Counted from the stretch's first letter, positions 46,117-55,710 are shown. The stretch: DNA of 64,000 nt from Shimia aestuarii (GCF_022814865.1 NZ_JAKVRD010000002.1:186001-250000); one strand, 5' to 3'. The notes: generated from the sequence alone by a model not told the origin. A program made the numbers and translations.

Positions 46117-47018
46117 CGCAGATCATCCTCAAGGATGGCGGATCGGGTCAGGAACTCATCCGGCGTTCCTCTATGCCGCCGCATCCCTTGTGGTCCGCGA
46201 AGGTCATGATGGAGGAACCGCATCATGTGCAGGCCGTGCATGAGGCGTTCATCCGTGCCGGGGCAAAGCTCATCACACTCAACACCTATACCGTCACGCC
46301 AGAGCGCCTTGAGCGCGAAGGGGTGGCCGAGATGTTCGCCCCGCTTCAGGCGCAGGCGGGCGATCTCGTGCGCCGCGCGATGGATGCGGTGGGGGTTGAG
46401 GGCGTGTGCGTCGCAGGATGCCTGCCGCCGTTGCATGGATCCTACCGACCGGACATGACGCGGAGCCACGATGACCTTCTCCCCGCCTATCGCGTGGTGG
46501 CAGAGGCGCAGGCGGCGCACGCCGATGTGATGCTTTGCGAAACGCTGTCTTCGATCTCGGAGGCGACGGCGGCGACGCAGGCCGGGGTTGAAACGGGCCT
46601 GCCGACCTACGTCGCGATGACGCTCAACGATGATCTGAGCGGTACGTTGCGCTCGGGCGAGCCGCTCGAGGATGCCTTGGATGCGCTTGAGGGGATGGGA
46701 CAGGCGGGGGTCTTGCTCAACTGTTCCAAGCCCGAAGTCGTAAGCCGGAACATCCATACGCTCTTGGCGCGTGGAGGTGTCGTTGGGGCCTATGCGAACG
46801 GGTTTACCGGAATCGAGGCGCTCGAAATCGGCGGCACGGTGTCGGGCCTCAAGGCGCGCACGGATGTGACGCCGGAAATCTATGCCGACTATGCCATGGG
46901 CTGGGTCGAGGAAGGCGCGCGTTTCGTGGGCGGCTGTTGCGAGGTCGGCCCGGCGCATATTGCGAAACTGGCGCGGTGTCTGCTGGACGCCGGGCATGAG
47001 ACTGTTGGAAACCTCTAA
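46113..47018 (+). CDS. Homocysteine S-methyltransferase (BHMT/MmuM-like)
   Basis: A 301-residue zinc methyltransferase. Zinc ligands Cys204 (LLNCSKPE) and Cys275-Cys276 (GGCCEVGP) are in place; LKDGGSGQELIRRS is the N-terminal family motif. The family transfers methyl from glycine betaine or S-methylmethionine to homocysteine. Its place between two DMGDH-like genes favours betaine, making dimethylglycine and methionine. ATG 46113 overlaps the upstream TGA. Confidence 0.9.
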   Translation: MTQIILKDGGSGQELIRRSSMPPHPLWSAKVMMEEPHHVQAVHEAFIRAGAKLITLNTYTVTPERLEREGVAEMFAPLQAQAGDLVRRAMDAVGVEGVCVAGCLPPLHGSYRPDMTRSHDDLLPAYRVVAEAQAAHADVMLCETLSSISEATAATQAGVETGLPTYVAMTLNDDLSGTLRSGEPLEDALDALEGMGQAGVLLNCSKPEVVSRNIHTLLARGGVVGAYANGFTGIEALEIGGTVSGLKARTDVTPEIYADYAMGWVEEGARFVGGCCEVGPAHIAKLARCLLDAGHETVGNL

Positions 47019-47030
47019 GGAGCCTTTGCC

Positions 47031-49478
47031 ATGACACTTCCTGAAAAGGCCCGTGTGGTTATCATTGGCGGCGGCGTGGTGGGCTGTTCCGTGGCCTATC
47101 ACCTGACGAAACTTGGCTGGAGCGATGTGGTGCTTTTGGAGCGCAAGCAACTCACCAGCGGCACGACATGGCACGCGGCGGGGCTTATTGCTCAGCTTCG
47201 CGCGACAGCGAACATGACCAAGCTTGCCAAGTATAGCCAAGAGCTCTATGGCGCGCTGGAAGAGGAAACCGGGGTGGCGACGGGGTTCAAGCGGGTCGGG
47301 TCGATCTCGGTCGCGCTCAACGAAGAACGCAAGGAAGAGCTTTTCCGCTCGGCCGCGATGGCGCGGGCCTTTGGGGTCGAGGTTGAAGAGATCAGCCCCG
47401 AGGAGGTCAAGGGGCGCTATGAACACCTCAATATCGAGGGAGTGACGGGCGGCGTTTACCTTCCCAAGGACGGGCAGGGCGATCCTGCGAATATCGCGCT
47501 CGCGCTTGCCAAGGGGGCGCGGCAGCGCGGGGCGGTCGTCAAAGAGCGGATCTGTGTCACAGGTATCGCACGGGACGGTCGTAGGACCACGGGGGTTGAT
47601 TGGGCCTCGGACGATGGCAAGGCACAGGGGCATATCGCCTGCGAGCATATCGTGAACTGCGCGGGTATGTGGGGCCGTGAGGTTGGCGAGATGGCGGGGG
47701 TGAATGTCCCGCTCCATGCCTGCGAACATTTCTATATCGTCTCGGAGCCGATCAAGGGGCTGACGCAGATGCCGGTCCTGCGGGTGCCGGACGAATGCGC
47801 CTATTACAAGGAAGACGCGGGCAAGATCATGCTTGGTGCGTTTGAGCCGAACGCGAAACCTTGGGCTATGGACGGTATCCCGAAGGACTTCGAGTTCGAC
47901 CAACTGCCTGAGGATTTCGACCATTTCGAACCGATCCTCGAAGCAGCGGTCAAGCGGATGCCGATGCTGGCCGAGGCGGGGATTCATACGTTCTTTAACG
48001 GGCCAGAGAGCTTTACGCCGGACGACGCCTATCACCTTGGCCTCGCGCCGGAGATGGACAATGTCTGGGTCGCGGCCGGGTTCAATTCCATCGGCATTCA
48101 ATCGGCGGGCGGCGCGGGGATGGCGCTTGCGCAGTGGATGGAGGACGGGGCGAAACCGTTTGACCTTGGCGATGTGGACATCTCTCGGATGCAGCCTTTC
48201 CAAGGCAACAAGACCTATCTCTATGAACGCTCGAAGGAGACACTCGGTCTGCTTTACGCCGATCACTTCCCCTATCGTCAGAAAGCCACGGCGCGCGGGG
48301 TGCGGCGGACGCCGTTCCATCATCACCTCGCCGAGAATGGCGCGGCGTTTGGCGAGTTGGCTGGCTGGGAGCGGGCGAACTGGTTTGCCGAGGACCGGCA
48401 AGAGCGGGAGTATCGCTATAGCTGGAAGCGACAGAACTGGTTCGAGAATGCGGCGCGCGAGCACCGTGCGGTTCGCGAGAATGTGGGCATGTATGACATG
48501 TCGTCCTTTGGCAAAATCCGTGTCGAAGGACCGGATGCCGAGGCGTTCCTGAACTACATCGGTGGCGGAGACTATTCGGTGCCGATTGGTAAGATCGTCT
48601 ATACGCAATTTCTCAACCCGCGTGGCGGGATCGAGGCGGATGTGACCGTGACACGCCTGTCAGAGACGACCTATCTTGTCGTAACTCCGGCGGCGACGCG
48701 GCTTGCGGATCAGACATGGATGGCGCGCCATAAGGGCGATTTCAACGTCGTCCTCACGGATGTCACGGCGGGCGAAGGGGTCTTGGCTGTGATGGGGCCA
48801 AACGCGCGGGCCTTGATGCAGCGCGTGTCGCCCAATGATTTCTCAAACGTCGCCAACCCCTTTGGCACGGCGCAGGAGATCGAGCTTGGCATGGGCCTCG
48901 CCCGCGCGCATCGGGTCTCATATGTGGGCGAGCTTGGTTGGGAGATTTACGTCTCGTCCGACATGGCGGGCCATGCCTTCGAGACGCTTTGGGACGCGGG
49001 GAAGGACATGGGGCTCAGGCTCTGCGGGATGCACATGATGGATAGCTGTCGTATCGAAAAGGGCTTTCGCCATTTCGGCCATGACATCACCTGCGAGGAT
49101 CATGTGGTGGATGCGGGGCTTGGCTTTGCCGTGAAAACCGACAAGGCCGATTTCATCGGCAAAGCGTCGGTACTTGAGCGGAAGGAAAGCGGGCCGAAAG
49201 CGCGGATGGTGCAGTTCCTCCTCGAGGATGGCGAGCCGCTTCTCTATCACAACGAGCCGATCCTGCGCGACGGCGAGATCGTGGGACACCTGTCTTCGGG
49301 GAACTACGGCCATACGCTCGGCGCGGCGGTGGGGCTTGGCTATGTGCCTTGTGCCGGAGAAAGCGCGGCGGAGGTTCTGGCCTCGCGCTATGAGATCGAC
49401 GTGATGGGCGCGCGGGTGCCAGCGAAGGCCTCGCTGCGCCCGATGTATGATCCCAAGTCGGAGCGGGTCAAAGTCTAA
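47031..49478 (+). CDS. Dimethylglycine/sarcosine dehydrogenase-like flavoprotein 2
   Basis: An 815-residue paralogue of the 43672 gene, with the same FAD domain (VIIGGGVVGCSVAYHLT), His48 in TTWHAAGL and C-terminal GcvT-like domain (GELGWEIYVSSDMAGHAFE, EKGFRHFGHDITCEDHV). It follows the TTWHAAG motif with LIAQLRATANMTK, which is closer to mammalian DMGDH/SARDH than the first paralogue's NVPTFSTSWSIMN. The pair plus BHMT could demethylate betaine to glycine in three steps. A weak stem AGCCGC/GCGGCT (49494-49513) follows. Confidence 0.9.
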   Translation: MTLPEKARVVIIGGGVVGCSVAYHLTKLGWSDVVLLERKQLTSGTTWHAAGLIAQLRATANMTKLAKYSQELYGALEEETGVATGFKRVGSISVALNEERKEELFRSAAMARAFGVEVEEISPEEVKGRYEHLNIEGVTGGVYLPKDGQGDPANIALALAKGARQRGAVVKERICVTGIARDGRRTTGVDWASDDGKAQGHIACEHIVNCAGMWGREVGEMAGVNVPLHACEHFYIVSEPIKGLTQMPVLRVPDECAYYKEDAGKIMLGAFEPNAKPWAMDGIPKDFEFDQLPEDFDHFEPILEAAVKRMPMLAEAGIHTFFNGPESFTPDDAYHLGLAPEMDNVWVAAGFNSIGIQSAGGAGMALAQWMEDGAKPFDLGDVDISRMQPFQGNKTYLYERSKETLGLLYADHFPYRQKATARGVRRTPFHHHLAENGAAFGELAGWERANWFAEDRQEREYRYSWKRQNWFENAAREHRAVRENVGMYDMSSFGKIRVEGPDAEAFLNYIGGGDYSVPIGKIVYTQFLNPRGGIEADVTVTRLSETTYLVVTPAATRLADQTWMARHKGDFNVVLTDVTAGEGVLAVMGPNARALMQRVSPNDFSNVANPFGTAQEIELGMGLARAHRVSYVGELGWEIYVSSDMAGHAFETLWDAGKDMGLRLCGMHMMDSCRIEKGFRHFGHDITCEDHVVDAGLGFAVKTDKADFIGKASVLERKESGPKARMVQFLLEDGEPLLYHNEPILRDGEIVGHLSSGNYGHTLGAAVGLGYVPCAGESAAEVLASRYEIDVMGARVPAKASLRPMYDPKSERVKV

Positions 49479-49579
49479 CACCGTAGGCGATCAAGCCGCG
49501 TGATGATGCGGCTCACAGAAAAGCATGGTGTGGTTCGCGAAAAGGCTGGCATAAAGCGCGGACGTAACGAGGACCACCC

Positions 49580-50476
49580 ATGTCACAGCCCACCAACAGC
49601 GATACGCCACAAGGCCTTGTCTATGCCATTACAGCCTATGTGCTTTGGGGGTTCCTGCCGCTCTACATGAAGGGCGTGGCGCATGTGCCGTCGGTCGAGA
49701 TCGTGGCGCACCGGGTGATCTGGTCCGTGCCGGTGGCGGGGGCGCTCTTGATCGCGCTCGGACGGACGCGGGATTTGCGCGAGGCGCTCCAGAGCCCGCG
49801 GATGCTTGCCATGGCGTGCCTCACTGCGGCGCTCGTGTCGATGAACTGGGCGATCTATGTCTGGGCGATTGCCTCGGGCCATGCGATCGACGCGGCGCTT
49901 GGATATTACATCAACCCGCTCTTTAGCATTCTCCTTGGCGCAGTGCTTCTTGGTGAGCGCCCCTCACGCGCGCAGATCGTCGCCATTGCGCTTGCTGCGC
50001 TGGGCGTGATCGTTCTCATTTTAGAGGCGGGCGAGGTGCCCATCGTGGCGCTTGGATTGATGCTCACATGGGGGTTCTACGCGCTGTTCAAGAAGTCCCT
50101 GCCGATTGGCCCGAACCAAGGCTTTCTCCTCGAGGTGCTTATCCTGACGCCCGTGGCACTCGCCTATCTCGGCTGGCTCGGCGCGACGGGGCAGAGCGCC
50201 TTTGGCGGCACAACCTATGACACGCTGATGCTCATGGGGGCGGGGATCGTCACGGCGGTGCCGCTTCTGTTTTATGCCAATGGGGCCAAGCAGGTGCGCC
50301 TATCGACCATCGGAATTCTTCAGTATATCGCGCCGACGATGATTTTCCTGACGGCGGTGTTCGTCTTTGGGGAAAAGATCGACCAAGGCCGCGCGATGGC
50401 CTTCCCACTGATCTGGGCGGCGCTTGTCATCTATTCCTGGTCGATGTTGCGCCAGATGCGGCGCAGCCGTCTTTGA
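49580..50476 (+). CDS. rarD: RarD/EamA-family transporter
   Basis: A 298-residue inner-membrane protein with ten hydrophobic helices. The opening GLVYAITAYVLWGFLPLYMK and WAIASGHAIDAALGYYINPL are RarD hallmarks. Substrate is unknown; DMT-superfamily relatives export amino acids or drugs. Its 3' end overlaps the convergent SGNH gene by 50 bases. Confidence 0.9.
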   Translation: MSQPTNSDTPQGLVYAITAYVLWGFLPLYMKGVAHVPSVEIVAHRVIWSVPVAGALLIALGRTRDLREALQSPRMLAMACLTAALVSMNWAIYVWAIASGHAIDAALGYYINPLFSILLGAVLLGERPSRAQIVAIALAALGVIVLILEAGEVPIVALGLMLTWGFYALFKKSLPIGPNQGFLLEVLILTPVALAYLGWLGATGQSAFGGTTYDTLMLMGAGIVTAVPLLFYANGAKQVRLSTIGILQYIAPTMIFLTAVFVFGEKIDQGRAMAFPLIWAALVIYSWSMLRQMRRSRL

Positions 50477-51173
50477 GGATCTCCGTGGCGAGCATCTCGG
50501 ACCAGAGCGCGTAGGCCGCCTCTGAAGGATGAAACCCGTCGCGCGCCACGAGATGGGGTTCGAAAGGCAAGGCAAGGGGCAAGTGCGAAACTTCTTCGCG
50601 CTCTGAGGCCAGTCGGGCCAGTTCCGCATCAAGCCGCGCCGCCTGTTGACCAAGCACCCAGCGCAGGGGCTGGGGCAGGAGCGGGAAATGCTGCATCGGC
50701 GGCACGCCGGAAAGGACAAAGCGCCCGACGCCGTGACGCGCGCGCAAGGCGTCCATGAGGGCGATCTGGCGGGCGCGGAATGTCCTGGGCGCAGTCAGGC
50801 GGGTGGTGTCGTTCACGCCATGGATCAGAAGGGCCAGATCAAAAGGCCGGTCGGGCAGCTTCGGACGTTTGGCCAGTGAGGTCTTGGTGGTAGCGCTGGT
50901 TTCTCCCTCGAGATGCCAGTCGAGTGTGACATGGGCCGACAGTGCGCGGGCGAGGCAGCCAGAGAGCGCGGTGTCTTGTGTCTCGGCCCCAACACCGGCG
51001 GCAGAGCTATCCCCAAGGATCAACAGGCGCAGAAGAGGGCCGGTGCCACGCGTTCCAGAGCGGGGACCGGGCGGTTCGGGAAGGCGTTCAGCCCGCAGGC
51101 CGACCCAAAGCGCCTGCGCCGCCAGGAGCGGCGCAAGCGGGTATCTCAGGAGGCGGTCAGCCTCAACCGCCAT
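50427..51173 (-). CDS. SGNH/GDSL hydrolase
   Basis: A 248-residue esterase of the SGNH superfamily. Block I is LLILGDSSAAGVG with nucleophile Ser56, block III IHGVNDTT and block V RDGFHPSEAAY with the Asp-His. The N-terminus MAVEADRLLRYPLAPLLAAQ is hydrophobic and may anchor it. Only three bases follow the DUF2125 stop, so the two genes are coupled. May deacylate lipids or glycans. Confidence 0.85.
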   Translation of the reverse strand: MAVEADRLLRYPLAPLLAAQALWVGLRAERLPEPPGPRSGTRGTGPLLRLLILGDSSAAGVGAETQDTALSGCLARALSAHVTLDWHLEGETSATTKTSLAKRPKLPDRPFDLALLIHGVNDTTRLTAPRTFRARQIALMDALRARHGVGRFVLSGVPPMQHFPLLPQPLRWVLGQQAARLDAELARLASEREEVSHLPLALPFEPHLVARDGFHPSEAAYALWSEMLATEILKDGCAASGATSTRNR

Positions 51174-51176
51174 GGA

Positions 51177-52724
51177 TCAGCGCAGCCGCATACCGTTGTT
51201 GAGCACCTGACCATCCGGCGTTACCTCAAGCACCGTGATGCGCGCGTCTTCGCCGCCTTCCGGGTCGTTGGCGCTAAACATGCCGAGCATCATCAGGCCG
51301 CCGTTGATCTGATCCTCGGGCATGCCGAGTTTCACAAGCTTCTGCGCCAGAGCGTTGAGTCCCTTGGCGCGCAGGGTCAGCTTGCCTTCGGGGCGCGGCA
51401 GGCCGTCAAAGCTCTGAAGGTCGGTAAGGTCAAAGGTAAACGCTCCTTCGCCCGTCACCTCGGCCCCGGCGGCGGAAATGCGCAGCTTGTTAAGTTGGGC
51501 GCTTTCGGGTTCGACGGGTAGGCCGGAGAGTGCATCAACCGCGGATTCGACATTGGCGAAGTCGAGCCATTCGACACGGTGACGGATATCTGCGGTGAGC
51601 TCGAGGCTCAGATCAGCAGGATCACGCGGCAGGATGCCGGTCGGATCGAACATGCCCCAGAGTGTCTCATCCGGTGAAAGGCCCACGAGGTCGAGCTTGA
51701 CCTCGGCGGGGGCGAAAGCGTCTTCCATGAGAAGCGGCGCGCGCATGGTGCCGGACACCGAGTCGATGTTGGCGCCAAACATCATGCCGCCCATCGTCGG
51801 CATTTCGATCTCGAGGCGCAGATCTTCGGAGGGGCCTTCGATCAGGACGCCCGTGTCATCAAGCGAGAAGGTGGTCGCATAAGAGGCGGCCGTGACACGC
51901 TGGCGGGCGATCACCGCGCCGTCCTTGGCCGAGACCTGATCGGTGCGATACCCGGTCACGTCGGCGGTGCCAATCGCGGACAAACCGGAACGCAGCGCAG
52001 AGGCGAGGTTCACGAGGTCGATACCGCCTGCGGGGATCACCGTCTTGCCTTCGGCGGTCAGGCTATCGCCGCCCGAGCTGCTCTTGACTTCGACGCGACC
52101 ATCCTCGTCCTCGAGAGACATGGACTGGCTGGCGGTGAATTCATGCGCGCCGATCGAGATACGCGAGTCGGCCTTGAGGCCGGACGCAAGGGTTTGCGCC
52201 GAGCTGCCCGTCACATCAGCCAGAAAACCGCTTGCGCTATAGCTCTCGAGGCCTTCGGGCAGGTTCGGCACATCGAGTTCCACGCCGATCCGGTCGGCGG
52301 CATAGTCGAACGTGATCTCGCCGGGTTGGCCAGAGGCCGTGCTGACGAAGTCTTTGAGCGTCAGATTGATGTCGCCACCAAAGGTCTCACCCTCTTTCGA
52401 GGTGTAGGTTACCTTCACCATCATCTCGGACGGATAGAGGAGTGTCACAGTGCCTCCGGATCCTTCGCGAAACTGCACGGCGCCAAGATCAAGATCGAGC
52501 TTGCCCGCGTCAAAGGGCAGGTCGAGGGCGAAATTCATGTCGCTGACGCTCAGGGTATCGCCTTGCTCGGAAGTCGCGCCCTCGAGCGTGCCGCCGTAGA
52601 GCGTGGAGACATCCTTGAAATGCTGCCAGACATCCGCCGGGGCGAGATCGGCAAGGGCAGCGCCGGGCAGGAGGGTCGCTCCGAAAAGAACGGCGCGCGG
52701 CAAAGAGGCGGAGAGGACGGTCAT
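51177..52724 (-). CDS. DUF2125 exported protein
   Basis: A 515-residue protein with signal peptide ending LPGAALA and a mature beta-rich body of repeated aspartate/glutamate-rich strands, matching the alphaproteobacterial DUF2125 family. Near the C-terminus are GEGAFTFDLTDLQSFDG and KLTLRAKGLNALAQKL. Function unknown; probably periplasmic or outer-membrane associated. First gene of a pair with the SGNH hydrolase. Confidence 0.85.
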   Translation of the reverse strand: MTVLSASLPRAVLFGATLLPGAALADLAPADVWQHFKDVSTLYGGTLEGATSEQGDTLSVSDMNFALDLPFDAGKLDLDLGAVQFREGSGGTVTLLYPSEMMVKVTYTSKEGETFGGDINLTLKDFVSTASGQPGEITFDYAADRIGVELDVPNLPEGLESYSASGFLADVTGSSAQTLASGLKADSRISIGAHEFTASQSMSLEDEDGRVEVKSSSGGDSLTAEGKTVIPAGGIDLVNLASALRSGLSAIGTADVTGYRTDQVSAKDGAVIARQRVTAASYATTFSLDDTGVLIEGPSEDLRLEIEMPTMGGMMFGANIDSVSGTMRAPLLMEDAFAPAEVKLDLVGLSPDETLWGMFDPTGILPRDPADLSLELTADIRHRVEWLDFANVESAVDALSGLPVEPESAQLNKLRISAAGAEVTGEGAFTFDLTDLQSFDGLPRPEGKLTLRAKGLNALAQKLVKLGMPEDQINGGLMMLGMFSANDPEGGEDARITVLEVTPDGQVLNNGMRLR

Positions 52725-52814
52725 CGGCAGAAATCCTGTAAATCACGAGGGAAACGAATACCCTCAACCTAAGATCAGGCCGGGGCATATGCAACTCTGC
52801 GGGGCGGTGCGAAA

Positions 52815-53225
52815 TCAGCCCAGGGCGTCTCGATAGGCGAGGAAACGCGGATCGGTCGAGATGCGCGCCATCATCGCTTCGCGTAGGGCACCGATGGATT
52901 TGTAGGGACGCATGACGACCTCGAATATCTCGATCAGCCCGTCCTCGTTCAGGGTGATGAGATCGACGCCAACCGCGTCAAGATCGCCAATGCGGCATTG
53001 AAACTCGAGCGCCCAATCTTTGCCGTCGCCCATGACACGGCGATAGGAGAAATCCTCGAAAATCTGGCCGACATGGCCAAGGATCGCGGCGGTCGGTTCG
53101 GCGCCGGTCCATGTTTTGTAGTAGGTCGGCGGCATGAAGCGGCAATCGGGCGCGAGAATCTCGATGATCTTGCTGTCATCGCCCGAGGCGACGATCTCTT
53201 TCATTCGTTCGATGGTCGGGTGCAT
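52815..53225 (-). CDS. SnoaL/NTF2-like protein
   Basis: A 136-residue single-domain protein: MHPTIERMKEIVASGDDSKI, then RFMPPTYYKTWTGAEP and EFQCRIGDLDAVGVDLITLNE, an NTF2-like conical fold. Members are isomerases, dehydratases or non-catalytic binders. No catalytic residues can be assigned. Alone between DUF2125 and the divergent pseudouridine synthase. Confidence 0.8.
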   Translation of the reverse strand: MHPTIERMKEIVASGDDSKIIEILAPDCRFMPPTYYKTWTGAEPTAAILGHVGQIFEDFSYRRVMGDGKDWALEFQCRIGDLDAVGVDLITLNEDGLIEIFEVVMRPYKSIGALREAMMARISTDPRFLAYRDALG

Positions 53226-53321
53226 GGGGTCTCCTCCTGCCCGTAGTCTGCCCGAGCGCCGCGTCTAGGCAAGCCTGACGTCGGGTTGCCGCGCGTCGGT
53301 GTAGTCTCTATTGCAGGCGGC

Positions 53322-53978
53322 ATGACGCTTTCTTCGGACTATACCCCGCCACAAGGCCCGCTCGACGTGCTCCACGAGGATCACGAGTTGCTCGTGGTGA
53401 ACAAGCCATCCGGCCTCTTGTCCGTGCCGGGCAAGGGAGAGCATCTTGCCGACTGCCTTCTTGCGCGGGTGCAGGTGGCCTTTCCGACGGCGCTTCTTGT
53501 GCATCGGCTTGATCGCGATACGTCAGGTGTCATGGTCTTTGGCCTGACCCCCCATGCGCAGCGTCACCTTGGGCTTCAGTTTGAGAAGCGCATGACCAAG
53601 AAAACCTATGTCGCGCGCGTCGATGGGCGGCTCGAGCCAAAGCAAGGCACGGTGGACCTGCCGCTGATCGTCGATTGGGAGCGCCGCCCGCGCCAGAGGG
53701 TCGATCACGAGAACGGCAAACAGGCGGTCACGGATTGGCGCGTGGTGAAATACGGCGAAGACGAGACCCGCGTGCGGCTCATGCCGAAGACCGGGCGCAG
53801 CCACCAGCTTCGGGTGCATATGCTTGCAATGGGGCATGTGATCCTAGGCGATCCGCTCTATGCCGAAGGCGAGGCGTTGAGCCGGGTGGACCGTCTGATG
53901 CTGCATTCCGAGGAATTGCGCTTGCGCCATCCCGATGGCGGAAATGGCATGCGGTTTCGGGCCAAGGCGCCGTTCTAA
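53322..53978 (+). CDS. RluA-family pseudouridine synthase
   Basis: A 218-residue synthase that isomerises uridines in rRNA or tRNA. Catalytic Asp64 is in HRLDRDTSGVMVF; KTGRSHQLRVHMLAMGHVILGD is the second motif. It has no S4 domain and is short, like RluA itself (23S U746/tRNA U32), but the target is not determinable. ATG 53322 gives the usual N-terminus. A repeat fills the gap before the convergent GT11 gene. Confidence 0.88.
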   Translation: MTLSSDYTPPQGPLDVLHEDHELLVVNKPSGLLSVPGKGEHLADCLLARVQVAFPTALLVHRLDRDTSGVMVFGLTPHAQRHLGLQFEKRMTKKTYVARVDGRLEPKQGTVDLPLIVDWERRPRQRVDHENGKQAVTDWRVVKYGEDETRVRLMPKTGRSHQLRVHMLAMGHVILGDPLYAEGEALSRVDRLMLHSEELRLRHPDGGNGMRFRAKAPF

Positions 53979-53987
53979 GCGGGGCTA

Positions 53988-54052
53988 GGGGCTTTGCCCC
54001 TCTTGGCCGCGGGGCGGCCAATTCACCCCAGGATATTTGCGGCAAGAGGAAG
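53988..54052 (+). repeat. Intergenic hairpin plus GGATATTT repeat, copy B
   Basis: GGGGC/GCCCC, TTGGCCGC/GCGGCCAA, CACCCC-A-GGATATTT and GGCAAGAGGAAG, the same blocks in the same order as 8867-8929. It fills the gap between the convergent RluA and GT11 genes and ends one base before the GT11 stop codon. Confidence 0.8.
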
Positions 54053-54053
54053 A

Positions 54054-54905
54054 TCACGCCTCGGCGTGGATCGTTTTCCAGGTGGCGGGCAGAATATCGG
54101 GATTCTTCATCGACGCGACCGCGAACCACGGCGAGGGCGCGGTGACGATCTTGGCAGGGTTGTCGTTGAGCCACGCGCCCCACCAGCTAAAGGAGCTGTT
54201 GGCGATGATGTTGTGGTCGCAAAGGCTCATCAGGCGCAGGTCTTCGTAGTCCGTCGCCGGGCCATTGAGATCGACCACGATCTTTTCGCAAGGCAAAGGC
54301 AGGTTCGCCTTGGCCCAGTCGGGATCATCGGAGAAGACAAACACTGTCGGGGCGTCCTTGAGCCCTGCCGTGATGTGGGCCAGTGCGGCGTTGTAATAGG
54401 CCTCGGAACAGACCCCATGCGCCCCAAGCGCGAGGTAGTCGCCGCGCCGCACATGCAGCGAAACAGCCGTGGTCGTCGCGATCTTGTTGGCAATGGCGGC
54501 GTTTTCCGGTGAAGGGGCGGGCACAGGGCGGAACACGGTGCGGATATGATCCGCGACGGGGGCGAAATAGCGCTCGGACTGCCAATAGCCGTGCAGGTAG
54601 GTGCCATCGCCCCATGTCGCGAAACCGGGGTTGTAGCCAAGTCCGTCCTCGCGCTGAAACCGGGGATTGCGCCCGAGCGCCCGCCAGAGGCCATAGCGCA
54701 GGGCGCTTTCGTGTTTCGCGGGGGGCAGCGCCTTGGGGGGTGCGAGATCAAGGTCGAACACTTCGGTCAGGCGGCGGGTGCCGCGATGGTCGATCACCCG
54801 GAAATCCATCGCCAGATCGGTGCCAAGCCGCGCTGCGAGCGCCTTGCCTGCGGCATATTGGAACATCTGGTTGCCGAGGCCCCCGAAAGCGCGTGCGAAG
54901 ATCAT
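54054..54905 (-). CDS. Glycosyltransferase family 11 (alpha-1,2-fucosyltransferase-like)
   Basis: A 283-residue GT11 enzyme: GGLGNQMFQYAAGKALA at the N-terminus, HVRRGDYLALG and the C-terminal SSFSWWGAWLNDNPAKIV. Bacterial members transfer fucose from GDP-fucose to galactose in LPS or capsule. No GDP-fucose synthesis genes are in the window, so the donor must be made elsewhere. It is divergent from FkbM. Confidence 0.9.
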   Translation of the reverse strand: MIFARAFGGLGNQMFQYAAGKALAARLGTDLAMDFRVIDHRGTRRLTEVFDLDLAPPKALPPAKHESALRYGLWRALGRNPRFQREDGLGYNPGFATWGDGTYLHGYWQSERYFAPVADHIRTVFRPVPAPSPENAAIANKIATTTAVSLHVRRGDYLALGAHGVCSEAYYNAALAHITAGLKDAPTVFVFSDDPDWAKANLPLPCEKIVVDLNGPATDYEDLRLMSLCDHNIIANSSFSWWGAWLNDNPAKIVTAPSPWFAVASMKNPDILPATWKTIHAEA

Positions 54906-55038
54906 TGTCAGCCTGCCTTCCTATGGCGTAATACAAGGGCTTGTCGGCGCGTGTCGCGAAAAGCCCGAAGGAACGGGTTTGCACGATCCGCTTTAGCAAA
55001 ACCCGCCTTGAACAGCGAGGTGGAAAACGGGGGCAGGG

Positions 55039-55710
55039 ATGAGTATTGGCAGCGAGTTGCGGAAAGCCTGGCGGATCCTGACCGATCCGGCCTATCGCGT
55101 GTTCCGAGCGGATTACAAAGCGTTCCGGGCGGCGCATGGGCGTGGCACACCGGAGAGCTACACCGGCCTTTTGCCGGGCGATGTCGTGCTCGACGTTGGC
55201 GGCTATCATGGCGACTGGGCCGAGGCGATGGCGGCGCGCTATGCCGTCAAGGTCCATGTGTTCGAGCCGCACCCCCGGTTTGCCGAGATGATCGCGGATC
55301 GTTTCGCCGGACGTGAGGACGTGGTCGCGCATGGTTTTGCCATTGGCAGCAGCAATTGCGAATTGACCCTGTCGGACGATGAGAACGCCTCTTCCGCCTT
55401 TGTCACGGACGGGCCAACTGCCAAGGGCGTCGTGCGCGATGTACGCGAGGCGTTTGATGAGCTTGGGATAGAGCGCGTGGCGGTGGCGAAGATCAACATC
55501 GAGGGCGGGGAATACGATCTTCTTCCTGCGCTGATCGACGCCGGTCTGATTGACCGCTTCGACCGTCTCACCGTGCAGTTCCACAAGTTCAGCGAAGGCG
55601 ACAGGGCGCGGCGCGATGCGATCCGCGAAGATCTCGCCAAGACCCATGATTGCGTCTGGTGCTACCCGTTCATCTGGGAAGAATGGCACCGGCAGGGGCT
55701 TGGCGTCTGA
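55039..55710 (+). CDS. FkbM-family methyltransferase
   Basis: A 223-residue SAM-dependent methyltransferase. The SAM motif is DVVLDVGGYHGDWAEAMA, then VHVFEPHPRFAEM; the FkbM-typical KINIEGGEYDLLPAL is present. Such enzymes O-methylate sugars or polyketides; between GT11 and GT25 genes the likely substrate is a surface glycan. A strong shared terminator follows. Confidence 0.88.
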   Translation: MSIGSELRKAWRILTDPAYRVFRADYKAFRAAHGRGTPESYTGLLPGDVVLDVGGYHGDWAEAMAARYAVKVHVFEPHPRFAEMIADRFAGREDVVAHGFAIGSSNCELTLSDDENASSAFVTDGPTAKGVVRDVREAFDELGIERVAVAKINIEGGEYDLLPALIDAGLIDRFDRLTVQFHKFSEGDRARRDAIREDLAKTHDCVWCYPFIWEEWHRQGLGV

